A DNA stretch of 39,894 nucleotides from Brevundimonas sp. GTDB taxonomy: Bacteria; Pseudomonadota; Alphaproteobacteria; Caulobacterales; Caulobacteraceae. This document shows, one piece after another, positions 16,358 to 26,200 of this stretch (positions are counted from its first letter, which is position 1; each line of letters opens with the position of its first letter). The stretch is taken from the NCBI RefSeq assembly GCF_013823285.1, contig NZ_PNLV01000011.1:1-39894 (forward strand), written 5' to 3'. The position numbers and the translations under genes were made by a program. Under the pieces are notes generated by a model. The model searched no databases, was not told the DNA's origin, and saw only the letters and a list, made by a program, of their open reading frames with translations.

Positions 16358-17755
16358 ATGACCCAAAACATCAAAACCAAAGTCCTCATCATCGGCGCGG
16401 GCACCGGCGGTTACGTCGCAGGCATCCGCTGCGGGCAGCTGGGGCTGGACACCATTCTGGTGGACGGGGGCGATGGCCTCGGCGGCACCTGCCTGAACGT
16501 GGGGTGCATTCCGTCCAAGGCGATCATCCATGCGGCGGGCAAGTTCGAGACCGTGGCCAAGGCGGCTGACGGCGGGACGCTGGGGATCACGGCGGCGAAG
16601 CCGGCCATCGACCTGAAGGCGACGGTCGAATGGAAGGACGGCATCGTCAAAAAGCTGAACGGCGGGGTGGCGGCCCTGCTGAAGAAGGCCAAGGTCAAGG
16701 TCATCACGGGCTGGGCCACGTTCAGCGACGCCAAGACCTGCACCGTCTCCACCGATGACGGCGACATCCGCATCACCGCCGAGCACGTGATCCTGGCCAC
16801 GGGGTCCGAGCCGGTGGAGCTGCCGTTCCTGCCGTTCGGCGGCGACGTGATCTCGTCCACCGGGGCCCTGTCCCTTCCGGAAGTGCCGAAGAAGCTGGTG
16901 GTGGTCGGCGGCGGCTACATCGGGTTGGAGCTGGGCATCGCCTATCGCAAGCTCGGCGCCGAGGTGACGGTGGTGGAGATGGCCGAGCGCATCCTGCCGC
17001 TCTACGACAAGGCCCTGACCGACCCGGTGATGAAATGGATGGAGCGCCACGGCGTGACCCTGCATCTGGGCGCCCGCGCCGGCGGCTTCGAAAAGGGCAA
17101 GCTGTCGGTCACCACCAGGGACGGCAAGCCGATCCAGATCGCGGCGGACAAGGTGCTGGTGACCGTCGGCCGCCGACCGCGCACGAAGGGCTGGGGTCTG
17201 GAGACCATGGGGCTGGCCATGGACGGACCGTTCGTGAAGGTGGATCAGCGCTGCGCCACCGCCATGAAGAATGTCTGGGCCGTGGGCGACCTGACCGGCG
17301 AACCCATGCTGGCCCACAAGGGCTCGGCCCAGGGCGAGATAGTGGCCGAGATCATCGCCGGCCATGACCGGGTGTTTGACCCCGTGACCATCGCGGCGGT
17401 GTGCTTCACGGAGCCGGAGATCGTCTCGGCGGGGCTGGGTCCCGACGACGTGAAGGGCCGCGACGACGTGATCCAGTCGGTGTTCCCCCTGGCCGCCATC
17501 GGCCGGGCCCTGGCGCTCGAAGCGGGCGACGACGGCGGCTTCGTGCGGGTGATCGCGTCGAAGGCTGACCACCGCATCCTTGGCGTTCAGGCCGTCGGCC
17601 AGCATGTGTCGGAGCTGTCCAACAGCTTCGCCCAGATGATGGAGATGGGCGCGGTGCTGGAGGACGTGGCCGGCGTCATCCATGTGCACCCGACCATGGG
17701 CGAGGCCTTCCACGAGGCGTCGCTTCGGGCGCTCGGTCACGCAATACACATATAG
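16358..17755 (+). CDS. lpdV: Dihydrolipoyl dehydrogenase (E3) of the branched-chain complex
   Basis: A 465-aa flavoprotein disulfide reductase that reoxidises the lipoyl groups of E2 with NAD. FAD-binding GAGTGGYVA lies at the N-terminus, the redox disulfide is Cys45-Cys50 (GGTCLNVGCIPSK), the NAD-binding VVVGGGYIGLELG is central, and the catalytic base is His444 in HVHPTMGEAFHEA. The sequence resembles Pseudomonas Lpd-Val throughout, including the ending RALGHAIHI, so it is the complex-specific E3 rather than a general one. The ATG at 16358 gives MTQNIKTKV and lies 1 bp after the previous stop; earlier in-frame codons fall inside that gene. Confidence 0.93.
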   Translation: MTQNIKTKVLIIGAGTGGYVAGIRCGQLGLDTILVDGGDGLGGTCLNVGCIPSKAIIHAAGKFETVAKAADGGTLGITAAKPAIDLKATVEWKDGIVKKLNGGVAALLKKAKVKVITGWATFSDAKTCTVSTDDGDIRITAEHVILATGSEPVELPFLPFGGDVISSTGALSLPEVPKKLVVVGGGYIGLELGIAYRKLGAEVTVVEMAERILPLYDKALTDPVMKWMERHGVTLHLGARAGGFEKGKLSVTTRDGKPIQIAADKVLVTVGRRPRTKGWGLETMGLAMDGPFVKVDQRCATAMKNVWAVGDLTGEPMLAHKGSAQGEIVAEIIAGHDRVFDPVTIAAVCFTEPEIVSAGLGPDDVKGRDDVIQSVFPLAAIGRALALEAGDDGGFVRVIASKADHRILGVQAVGQHVSELSNSFAQMMEMGAVLEDVAGVIHVHPTMGEAFHEASLRALGHAIHI

Positions 17756-17816
17756 AGCTTGACTATACCGCCACGGGCCTCTGCCTTGCGCCAGAACTCA
17801 GACACGGGGCGGTCTC

Positions 17817-18380
17817 ATGAAAATTACGCCGATCCGGGCGGTCGCTGGATCCGCCCTTGTCATCATTGCGTTGGGGATCGTCCCCACCTTCGATGTTTGG
17901 CGAGAACCGTTGGCCGAGGTTCTCTGGCCGCCAGAATTGGACGCCAACGGTTGGCCGATCACCGAGGTCGTGGTGCGAGAGTCGGTTCGTCCCTATCCGG
18001 AGGCAACGACAGTCAAGTTGTTCGTCCGTTCGGCGGAGGACATGGGGGAATGGCTGGTGGAAGGCCGCATTCTGTCCCGCGATGAGCGCAATGCCATCGA
18101 AGGTCATTTCCGTCGTTCCGGCTATCGGCACCTCAGCTATGCGGCCTGCTTCATTCCCCACCATTTCCTGCACTACTACAATGAAGCGGGCGAGGAGGTG
18201 GGGCGCGTGGAGGTATGTTTCTGCTGCACGGGAGCCGCGGCCAGCCCCGAACTCTTCCCTCGACAAGGCGGATTTATTCGCCGGTACGAGAACCAGCTCG
18301 GCTTTGACGTTGAGGGTCTGCGGGCGACGTTTGAGGAAGTGGGAGTCCGGACCGACATGTGGTGCGGCCGGGAAGGCTGA
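17817..18380 (+). CDS. Membrane-anchored or exported protein with Cys/His cluster, unknown
   Basis: A 187-aa protein with one N-terminal hydrophobic segment (residues 8-24, signal peptide or anchor). The core contains a striking cluster: CFIPHHFLHYYNEAGEEVG followed by RVEVCFCCTG. This pattern (C..P.H....Y...G......CF.C) resembles a group of conserved bacterial hypothetical proteins and could bind a metal, but I know of no assigned function. A further Cys lies near the C-terminus (DMWCGREG). It stands alone, 61 bp after the E3 stop and 86 bp before motA. No other reading frame here is more convincing. Confidence 0.65.
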   Translation: MKITPIRAVAGSALVIIALGIVPTFDVWREPLAEVLWPPELDANGWPITEVVVRESVRPYPEATTVKLFVRSAEDMGEWLVEGRILSRDERNAIEGHFRRSGYRHLSYAACFIPHHFLHYYNEAGEEVGRVEVCFCCTGAAASPELFPRQGGFIRRYENQLGFDVEGLRATFEEVGVRTDMWCGREG

Positions 18381-18466
18381 CGCGTCTCCCGCAACACCGT
18401 TTTAAGCATTAACCGGCATGGTCCCCTGAAATCCGCGCCAGAACGGCGTGAAAAGGGCTGGCTTCC

Positions 18467-19336
18467 ATGTTTCAGATCATCGGCATCATCGTGCTGTTCG
18501 CCATGGTGTTCGGCGGATACACCATCGCGGGCGGCAAGATGGGGGTCATCCTCCACTCCCTGCCTTATGAGATGATGATGATCGGGGGCGCGGCCGTCGC
18601 GGCGCTTCTGATCGCCAATTCCACCACCACCCTGAAAGGGGTGCTGGGCGGCCTGGGCAAGGTCTTCGCCGGGCCCAAGTGGAAGAAGGGCGACTACCGC
18701 GACCTGCTCAGCCTGCTGTTCCTTCTGACCAAGACCATGAAATCCAAGGGCGTGATCGCCCTGGAAAGCCATATCGAAAAGCCGGCCGAGTCCACCATCT
18801 TCCAGAAATATCCGAAGATCCTGAAGGACCACTTCGCCACCGATTTCATCTGCGACACCCTGCGCATGATGACCATGAACCTCGAGGACCCGCACCAGGT
18901 CGAGGACGCCATGGAGAAGCAGCTGGAGAAGCACCACCACGAGGCCCTGGCTCCGGCCCATGCGCTGCAGAGCACCGCCGACGCCCTGCCGGCGCTGGGG
19001 ATCGTCGCGGCCGTGCTGGGGGTGATCAAGACCATGGCCTCCATCACCGAGCCGCCCGAGGTGCTGGGCGGCATGATCGGCGGTGCCCTGGTGGGCACTT
19101 TCCTGGGCGTGTTTCTTGCCTATGGCCTGGTCGGGCCCCTCTCCACGCGCCTGAAGGAAATCATCGAGGGCGACGCGGCCTACTACAAGATCATCCAGTC
19201 GGTGCTGGTGGCGCACCTGCACGGCAACGCCGCCCAGATCTCGGTCGAGATCGGCCGGGGCGACGTTCCGTCCACGGCCCAGCCGTCCTTCATCGAACTG
19301 GAGGAAGCCCTGTCCGAGGCCGGGACCGCCGTCTGA
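18467..19336 (+). CDS. motA: Flagellar motor stator protein MotA
   Basis: A 289-aa MotA, the four-helix stator subunit that with MotB conducts protons to drive flagellar rotation. Helices 1 and 2 lie in the first 55 residues. The large cytoplasmic loop carries the conserved charged region (DLLSLLFLLTKTMKSKG, then ALESHIEKP). Helices 3 and 4 carry ADALPALGIVAAVLGVIKTM, with the functionally essential proline, and GGALVGTFLGVFLAYGLVGP. No motB follows; as in Caulobacter crescentus, the two stator genes appear to be unlinked. No recognisable sigma-54 or sigma-28 promoter is visible in the 86-bp leader. Confidence 0.93.
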   Translation: MFQIIGIIVLFAMVFGGYTIAGGKMGVILHSLPYEMMMIGGAAVAALLIANSTTTLKGVLGGLGKVFAGPKWKKGDYRDLLSLLFLLTKTMKSKGVIALESHIEKPAESTIFQKYPKILKDHFATDFICDTLRMMTMNLEDPHQVEDAMEKQLEKHHHEALAPAHALQSTADALPALGIVAAVLGVIKTMASITEPPEVLGGMIGGALVGTFLGVFLAYGLVGPLSTRLKEIIEGDAAYYKIIQSVLVAHLHGNAAQISVEIGRGDVPSTAQPSFIELEEALSEAGTAV

Positions 19337-19380
19337 TCCGGAAAAGCTTGGCTGCAATCACGAAGCCGTGAGGATTCCGC

Positions 19381-19409
19381 TTGACGGGGGACCTCACGAT
19401 CGCGTTATC
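19381..19409 (+). promoter_or_regulatory. Candidate housekeeping promoter with overlapping inverted repeat
   Basis: TTGACG (19381-19386) and GTTATC (19404-19409) are separated by 17 bp and stand 52 bp before the Ala-rich lipoprotein gene. CGTGAGG (19367-19373) and CCTCACG (19392-19398) form an inverted repeat bracketing the -35 box, a possible operator. The -35 match is strong, the -10 modest. Confidence 0.45.
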
Positions 19410-19460
19410 TCTGCAGGTGGGAATCATGACCCCGCACCACCCTTCTGAAGGATATCCGAT

Positions 19461-19715
19461 ATGACCATCCGTCAACTGCTCGTCGCCGCCGCCGGCGCCG
19501 CCGCCGCCCTGTCCGTCGCCGCTTGCCAGCCGGCCGCCGAAGAAAACACCGCTGAAGAAGCCGCTGTGGAAGCCGACGCCGCCGCCGACACGGCCGCCGA
19601 CGCCGCCGCCACCGCCGACGCCGCTGCTGAAGACGCCGCCATGGCCGCCGGTGAAGCCGCCGCCGCCGCCGGTGAAGCGACCGAAGAAGCTGCTGAAGCT
19701 CCGGCCGCCGAGTAA
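19461..19715 (+). CDS. Small Ala/Glu-rich lipoprotein
   Basis: An 84-aa predicted lipoprotein. The signal peptide ends in a lipobox (LSVAAC) with Cys22 as the lipidated residue. The mature part is almost entirely Ala, Glu, Asp and Thr in short AADAAA/EEAAE repeats, which should form one long acidic helix or stay disordered. No family is evident. Comparable Ala-rich lipoproteins act as envelope spacers or stress proteins, but that is not shown here. It has its own probable promoter and a strong intrinsic terminator, so it is a monocistronic and perhaps abundant product. Confidence 0.75.
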   Translation: MTIRQLLVAAAGAAAALSVAACQPAAEENTAEEAAVEADAAADTAADAAATADAAAEDAAMAAGEAAAAAGEATEEAAEAPAAE

Positions 19716-19747
19716 TCCTTCGCTCGCATGAGCAAAGAGATTGGAAA

Positions 19748-19775
19748 GGGGTCGCCCGTCGGGCGGCCCCTTTTT
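19748..19775 (+). terminator. Intrinsic terminator after the Ala-rich lipoprotein
   Basis: GGGGTCGCCC (19748-19757) pairs with GGGCGGCCCC (19761-19770) with one T-G wobble, loop GTC, followed directly by TTTTT. Confidence 0.9.
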
Positions 19776-19822
19776 CCATGCCCGGTCTTGATCGCGCCGC
19801 CCCGCCGGTGCTCTAGCCGGGC

Positions 19823-21591
19823 ATGGTCGATGACCCCGACAGATCCCTGGACTGGTCCGAACCGGGCGCTCCCCGGTCGCCCCGCTTCGGCGACGTCTAC
19901 TATTCCCTCGAAGACGGCCTGGCCGAGAGCCGGGCGGTGTTTCTGGCGGGCTGCGGCCTGCCGGACGCCTGGTCGGACCGCCCCCGCTTCACCGTGGCCG
20001 AGCTGGGGTTCGGAACCGGCCTGAACATCGCCGCCCTGCTGCACCTGTGGCGCGAAAGCCGGGCCGGGGGGCGGCTCCACATCTTCTCAATCGAGGGCTT
20101 TCCGTGTCGCGCAGTGACGCGGCGCGGGCCCTGTCCGCCTGGCCCGAAATCGCCGAAGCGGCCCGGGCGCTGCTGGAGCGCTGGCCGTCCGCGACGCCCG
20201 GTTTCCACCGGATCGACCTGCCGGACTGGAACGCCACATTCGATCTGGCCGTGGGCGACGCAGCCTGGGCGCTCGAGCAGTGGAGCGGCGCCGCCGACGC
20301 CTGGTTCCTGGACGGGTTCTCGCCCGCCCTGAACCCGGACATGTGGTCAGACGCCGTGCTGGACGGGGTGGCCGCGCGGTCGGCGCCGGGCGCGCGCCTC
20401 GGCACCTTCACCGTGGCCGGGGCGGTGCGCCGGGGTCTGGCCGAGCGCGGCTTTCAGCTAGACAAGCGCCCCGGCCACGGCCGCAAGCGCGAGCGGCTGG
20501 AGGCGGTCCTGCCGGGCGCGGCGCCCCCCCATGGCCACGGCCGGGTGGCTGTCATCGGCGCGGGAATCGCGGGGGCGAGTCTGGCGCGGGCCCTGTGCGC
20601 CCAGGGGGCGGATCCCCTGATGATCACGGATGACAAGGCGATGGCGTCGGGCTTTCCGGCCGCCCTCGCGACGCCCCGCCTGGATGTCGGCGACGAGGAT
20701 CTGGCCCGTCTGTTCGCCCAGGCGCTGGAGCGCGCAGAACAGCTGTACGGTGAGGCGCCGGACGCGATCGTTTCGCGCGGCGTGTTCCGGCTGGAGCATG
20801 GCCCGCGCGACGCAGGGCGGTTCGACAAGGTGGCCGGCCAGGCCATCTGGGCGGTGGGGGCCATGAAGCGGGTGACCGCAGCCGAGGCGTCCGGGGCGCT
20901 GGGCGAACCGCTGGCGGCCGGCGGCCTGATGATGCGAGGCGCCCTGACTGTGCGGCCGCCGGCGATCCTCGACGCCTGGCTGACCGGTGCGCGGCGGGTG
21001 GAGGGCCGGGCGGCGCGGCTGAAGCGTCACGGCGCCGCGTGGCGGGTGCTGGACGACGCGGGCAACGAATTGGCCGAGGCCGAGACGGTGGTGCTGGCCG
21101 CCGGATGGGGCGGGGCGGCCCTGGGCATACCGGGTCTTCAGGCCGTCCGCGGCCAGGCGAGCTGGGCGAATCTGGACGCGGGTCCGATCTTGGGCGCGGC
21201 CTGGGGCGGCTATGCGGCGCCTACCGGCGAGGGGGTTCTGTTCGGCGCCACCCATGACCGGGACGACACCGACGGGTCCGTGCGGGACGCGGACGACCAG
21301 CGAAATCTGGAGGCCCTGAAGGCGATGCTTCCCGAGCTTGCCGACCGCATCGGCTCTGCCCCGCTGCATCGCCATGCCGCGATCCGGGCGGCGACACGGG
21401 ACCGGCTGCCGGCGGCCGGGCGGCTGGAGGAGGGCCTCTTCATTCTCGGCGGACTGGGCTCACGGGGCTTCGCGGCTGCGCCGCTGCTGGCGGAGCATGT
21501 GGCGAGCCTGATCACAGGAGCGCCTTCACCCCTGCCGCGCGCATCCGCGCGGCGGGTGGATCCAGCCAGGGAGAGCCTTGGGAAGCGCTGA
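19823..21591 (+). pseudogene. mnmC: mnmC (tRNA mnm5s2U34 biosynthesis, bifunctional), frameshifted
   Basis: MnmC completes the mnm5s2U modification at the tRNA wobble uridine. A C-terminal FAD domain removes the carboxymethyl group of cmnm5s2U, and an N-terminal SAM domain methylates the result. The methyltransferase start ([19 protein letters not shown], then [14 protein letters not shown]) is in one frame up to about 20104. The rest of that domain ([17 protein letters not shown]) and the whole FAD domain (VAVIGAGIAGASLARAL to GGLGSRGFAAAPLLAEH) are in another frame, ending at 21591. The reading joins smoothly (SIEGFP then [13 protein letters not shown]) if one base is missing at 20101-20105. 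About 500 downstream codons are undamaged, so this is a very recent mutation or a sequencing error. Confidence 0.85.
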
Positions 21592-21597
21592 GGCGGA

Positions 21598-22950
21598 TCA
21601 GCCCTGGGCGGGGCGGAGGCCCTCGGCGGCGGCCTGCTGGGTCGGCGTGGCGCCGGTGCGGCGAGCGGCGATCAGGGCGTCGATGCGGCGACGCTCAGCC
21701 TGGAAGGCGGCCAGTTCGCGGCCCGAAAGTTCGGAGCCCTGCGGAATCTGCGCGCCGGTCGGATTGACCCGGGCGCCGTTGCGCCAGACCTCATAGTGCA
21801 GGTGCGGCCCGGTGGAGGCGCCGGTGGAGCCCACATAGGCGATCACGTCGCCCTGGCTGACCCGCTGACCGGGACGCAGGCCCCGGGCGAAGCGCGACAG
21901 GTGGGCGTAGCCGGTCTCCCAGCCGTTGCTGTGACGCACACGCACCCAGTTGCCGTAGCCGCCCCAGCGGCGCGCCTCGACCACCACGCCGTCGGAGGCG
22001 GCGAAGACCGGCGTGCCCGTGGGGGCGGCGAAGTCCATGCCCTGGTGCATGCGCTGATAGCCGGAGATCGGGTGGCGGCGAACGCCGTAGTTGGAGGAGA
22101 TGCGCGCGCCGTCGATGGGGGTGCGCAGCAGGAAGCCGCGGATGTTCTTGCCGTCGGCGTCAAAATACTTCGCTTCGTTCGAGCCTTCCGGCTTGAAGCG
22201 ATAGAACACCTGGCCCTTGATCTCGGCGTAGAGCAGGTCGCCCGTGTCCACCGTGCGGCCGCTTTCGGTGACGGTGCGGTCGAACACCAGGGTGAAGCTG
22301 TCGCCCGCCTTGATGTCGCGCGAGAAGTCGATCTTGTGTGAGAACAGGCGCACGGCCTGGGCCACGATGCGCGAGTTGGCGCCCATGCGGCCCGCCGAGG
22401 CGGAGAGGGAGCCGTGAATCTCGCCGGTGGCGACGGTGGTCTCGTTGGAGACCTGTTCTTCCAGTTCGCGAAGACGCAGCGCGCCGTCGAAGCTGCGCGA
22501 CACGGTCAGCTGGGTCGCCGGACCGGTGCGCACGGTCAGGCCGATGAGGCGGGCGTCGCCGCGGCCGACGCGCGGGCGCGAGATGGCGGTCTCGAAGCGC
22601 TGACCCGCGCGGATGTTCACCACGTCATAGGCGTTGCCGAGGGTGCGGACGATGGCGCGGGCCTCGTCGGCGCCGATGCCGGTGCGCAGCATGGCTTGCT
22701 CGAGGGTCTCGCCGCGCTGGATCTGGACCTGGACGGTTTCGGGCTGGCTCATGCCCGCCGGGGAGCCGGCGGAGGCGAAGGCCTGAATTTCGAGGGCGGC
22801 GATCTGCGCCGCCGTCAGCGGTGGAACTTCAGCCGCCGTGACCGGTTGATAGAGCTTGCCCGCCAACAGCGCCACCGCGACAGCGGCGGCGGCCGTGAAC
22901 ATGTGGGGCGTGAAGCGCCTGGGCTGGCGGCGTGGATCGAACTGAGCCAT
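21598..22950 (-). CDS. M23 family peptidoglycan endopeptidase
   Basis: A 450-aa membrane-anchored or exported cell-wall hydrolase. One hydrophobic segment lies near the N-terminus (about 17-30). An OapA/LysM-like region follows (about 73-115, QIQRGETLEQAMLRTGIG), then a linker domain. The zinc peptidase domain begins at ISSNYGVRRHPISGYQRMHQGMDFAAP, with the zinc ligands His and Asp in HQGMD and the HLHYE motif in GASTGPHLHYEVW. These residues are intact, so it should be active, cleaving peptide cross-links in the periplasm like MepM-type enzymes. It is divergent from ydbH and ends 6 bp from the convergent end of mnmC. Confidence 0.9.
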   Translation of the reverse strand: MAQFDPRRQPRRFTPHMFTAAAAVAVALLAGKLYQPVTAAEVPPLTAAQIAALEIQAFASAGSPAGMSQPETVQVQIQRGETLEQAMLRTGIGADEARAIVRTLGNAYDVVNIRAGQRFETAISRPRVGRGDARLIGLTVRTGPATQLTVSRSFDGALRLRELEEQVSNETTVATGEIHGSLSASAGRMGANSRIVAQAVRLFSHKIDFSRDIKAGDSFTLVFDRTVTESGRTVDTGDLLYAEIKGQVFYRFKPEGSNEAKYFDADGKNIRGFLLRTPIDGARISSNYGVRRHPISGYQRMHQGMDFAAPTGTPVFAASDGVVVEARRWGGYGNWVRVRHSNGWETGYAHLSRFARGLRPGQRVSQGDVIAYVGSTGASTGPHLHYEVWRNGARVNPTGAQIPQGSELSGRELAAFQAERRRIDALIAARRTGATPTQQAAAEGLRPAQG

Positions 22951-23261
22951 CGGTCCCCGTCAATCGGCAGCGCCATACGCGGCGCCAGGTCACTGAAAAC
23001 TGTCTCACCGGGGCTGGTCAACCCCGGAATGTGCGAGCGGAAGGCTATAGCTCGCCTGTCCCTTAATGGGAAGCATCCCGTTACAAATCGTTAACCGCCA
23101 GGACTTTCTCCATTCAAGTGGTGTTTTAACCGCGTTCTCCTTCCGACGCCGGGCGGCTCGCCCGAATGCCGTCACAGGCGGCGGGCATGAGCGGTCTGAA
23201 GCAGGCTTGCGCAGTCGGGCGGTTTGCGCAGCCGCGCGATCCGGCTATCTCAGGGGCGGCC
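22951..23261. other. Divergent promoter region between M23 peptidase and ydbH
   Basis: 310 bp without a gene if ydbH starts at 23262. It holds a CCGGGG/CCCCGG hairpin (23008-23027) in the peptidase leader, a GTTAACC sequence at about 23090 and TTTAACC at about 23125 (single half-sites, not a CtrA pair), and a TTGCGCAG direct repeat at about 23207 and 23224. I see no promoter I would defend. Confidence 0.4.
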
Positions 23262-26200
23262 ATGCAGGATGATGGAGCGCGCGTGAGCGAAACCCAGGAC
23301 AGCCAGCCGGCCTCCCCCGTCATACCCGACGGCGCCCGTCGCCGTCGCCGTCGCCGGCCCGGACGCGGTTCTGCGCGCCTGCTGATCGTGCTGCTGGTGA
23401 TCCTGGGACTGTTGGCCGCAGCGGTCCTGACCCTTTACGCCGCCCGGCGCGAAGCGGCCCGCCAGGTTCTGGTGGGCTGGCTGGAGCGGCGGGGAATCGA
23501 GGCCGAGGTCGAAATCGAGCGGCTTGAGGTGGACAGCCTGACCGCCCGCATCCGTGTCGGCGACCCGGCCGACCCCGACTTCTCCGTCGAACGGGTCGAG
23601 ATGGATTACGCCTTGGGCATGCCATGGTCCGAAGCGGGGCTGGGCCTGACGCCCGGCCGCATCCGGCTGATTCGTCCTGTTCTGCGGGCCAGCTGGCGGG
23701 GCGGCGTGTTCAGCATGGGGTCGCTGGATCCGCTGATCGAGGAATTCAGGGGACGCCCCCCGGGACCGGATGCGCGCGGACCGCTGGTTCTGATCGAACA
23801 GGGCCGCCTGAACCTGGCCACGGACTATGGCCCGCTGGACGTGCGTGCGGACGCCCGGATCGAGGACGGCCGGCTGATGCGCCTGAGCGCGCGGGCGGGA
23901 GAGGCGGCGCTGGCCAGCGGCGACACCCGGATCAACCTGTCCGGCGCCAGGCTGGACCTGGTCACGACCGGCGGACGGGCGCGGCTGGACCTTGCGGCGA
24001 TCGTCGGGGACATGGCAGGGCCGGGGATGTCCGGGGAGGACGTGCGCCTTGGGCTGAGCGGCGAGGTCCCCTATCCGGACCTGGACGCGCGCCGCAGCCA
24101 GGGCGATGTGGATATGACCGCGACCCTGGCGGCCGGACGGCTGGAGGCCGGGGATTTCGCCGGCCGGGCCGTTGGCGCGCGCATCGTCCTGAACGGCCGG
24201 GTGAACGGGTGGCTGGAGGCTTTCCAGCTGATCGGGGATAGCGAAGGCATGATCGGCGCCGACGCCCTGACCCTGGGCCAGACCAGCGCCTCGACGGCAC
24301 GGTTGTCGTTCAGCGAGACCGCGCTGGATGTGAGCGGACGCGACGGCGCGCTGCGGTGGCGGCTGGACGGTCCCATGACCCTGCTGGCCGACCGGATGCG
24401 TTCGGGCGATCTGATGCTGGCGGGCGTGGACGTCCGTTCCGGCGCCGTATCAGCGGGCGGCCGCGGCGGCGCGGGCCGGGCGAGCGCCTTCGAGATCACC
24501 GCTCCCGCCTCCGTCCGCGCGCGGCGCCTGACGTTCGGCGACCTCGATCTGACCGGCCTGGAGGGGCGGATGGACGCCGACGTCACCGGTGACGGAATCG
24601 TGCTGGCGGAGACGGCCGGGCGGCTGCGGGCGGCGCGGGGCCGCTGGCCGCTGCTGGGCGCGCCGGGCGCCGACGATCCGCCGGAGCTGGCCGCTCTGAA
24701 GCAGGCGCTGGGCGGCTTCCGGCTCGAGGCGTCGTCGTTCCGGTTGAGAACCGGCAGCACAGGCACGGAGCTGGTGCTCGGCCAGGCGGCGCGCATCACC
24801 CCCCTGAACGGCGGACTGATCACCCTCGGGGCGCACCCGGGCGCTCCGCTCTACGCCGCGCGGCCGGGCCAGACCGGCGGCGGCGCCCTGATCCTGACCG
24901 GAACGGCGCCGGAGACGGATGTGCGCGTGCAGGTCCCCGAGTGGCGCCTGACGCCCGGCGGGTTCACTGCGGCGCTGGACGGTGTTGCGGGCTTCAATTT
25001 CGGCTTCGCCCGCGATGTGGACGTGACGGCGGCGGGCACGCTGACATCCGGCGGCGGACGGCTGACGTTCCGGCCGAATGGGTGTGTGGCCATCACGGCG
25101 GACCAGCTGGCCTTCGGCGAGAACGACGCGCGAGGCCTGTCCGGCGACCTGTGTGCGGACGACGGCCCGATGGTCACGGTGGCGGACGGCGGCTGGACGG
25201 CGGCTGGACGGATGCGGGGGGCGGCCGCCGAGGTTCCCTTCCTGGCCATGCGGTTCAGCGACATGGCCGGGCCCCTGACCGTGCGCGGCGCTTCGGCGGG
25301 TCTTCAGATGGACGCGGTCTTCGAGGCCGCGCGGGTTGCCGACACAACCCAACCCCGGCGCTTCCATCCGCTGGACGCCGCCGGCGCCGCCTCGCTGGCC
25401 AGTGATGTCTGGCAGGGCCGGTTCGAGGTTTCGATGGGGCCGCACCGGCTGGGCAGCGTAGACCTGAAGCACGACGGTCGGGCCGAGGCCGGGGGCGTGG
25501 CCTTCGACGCCACGGGTCTGGTGTTCGCCGGGGACGGGCTGCAGCCGGACGACGTGACGCCCCTGACCGAGGGTCTGATCGACTCGCCGGTGACGGGCGG
25601 CGCCGGCTTCGTGGGCCGGTTCGACTGGACCTCGGAGGGCGTGACCAGCGGGGGCGTGCTGACGGTTCAGGATCTGGACTTCGTCAGTCCGGCGGGGCCG
25701 GTGACGGGGCTGAACGGCGCAGTGGCCTTCACCAGCCTGACACCGCTCATCACCGCCCCGGACCAGCGCCTGACCGCCGAGGGTCTGGCGGCCTTGGCGC
25801 CGGTCACCGACCTGAACCTCCTGTTCGAGCTGGGGGCCGGATCGTTCCAGGTGTCGGGCGTGGATCTGGACGTGGCCGGCGGACATGTGATCATCGAGCC
25901 TTTCAACGTGCCCCTGGACCGGACCCAGCCCTTCGCTGGGACGCTGGTGTTCGAGGAGGTGCAACTGGGCGAACTGCTCGGGGGCGCCGGTTTTGGCGAG
26001 CAGGTGGCCCTGAACGCCGTGGTGTCGGGGCGCGTGCCCTTCACCTGGAACGCCGAAAACGGCTTCCGGGTCATCGGCGGGTCGCTCTATGCGGTGCAGC
26101 CGGGACGGCTGGAGATCGAGCGCGAGGCGCTGAGCGGTCTGGAGGCGGGCGGCGGCGGCGAGGACGTGCCGCCCAACGTGGTTCAGGACCTGGCCTACCA

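Noticed and set aside
18399-18415. TTAA-N3-TTAACC upstream of motA as a CtrA site
   Set aside because: The spacing is 3, not the 6-7 expected between CtrA half-sites, so one AT-rich patch is a simpler explanation.
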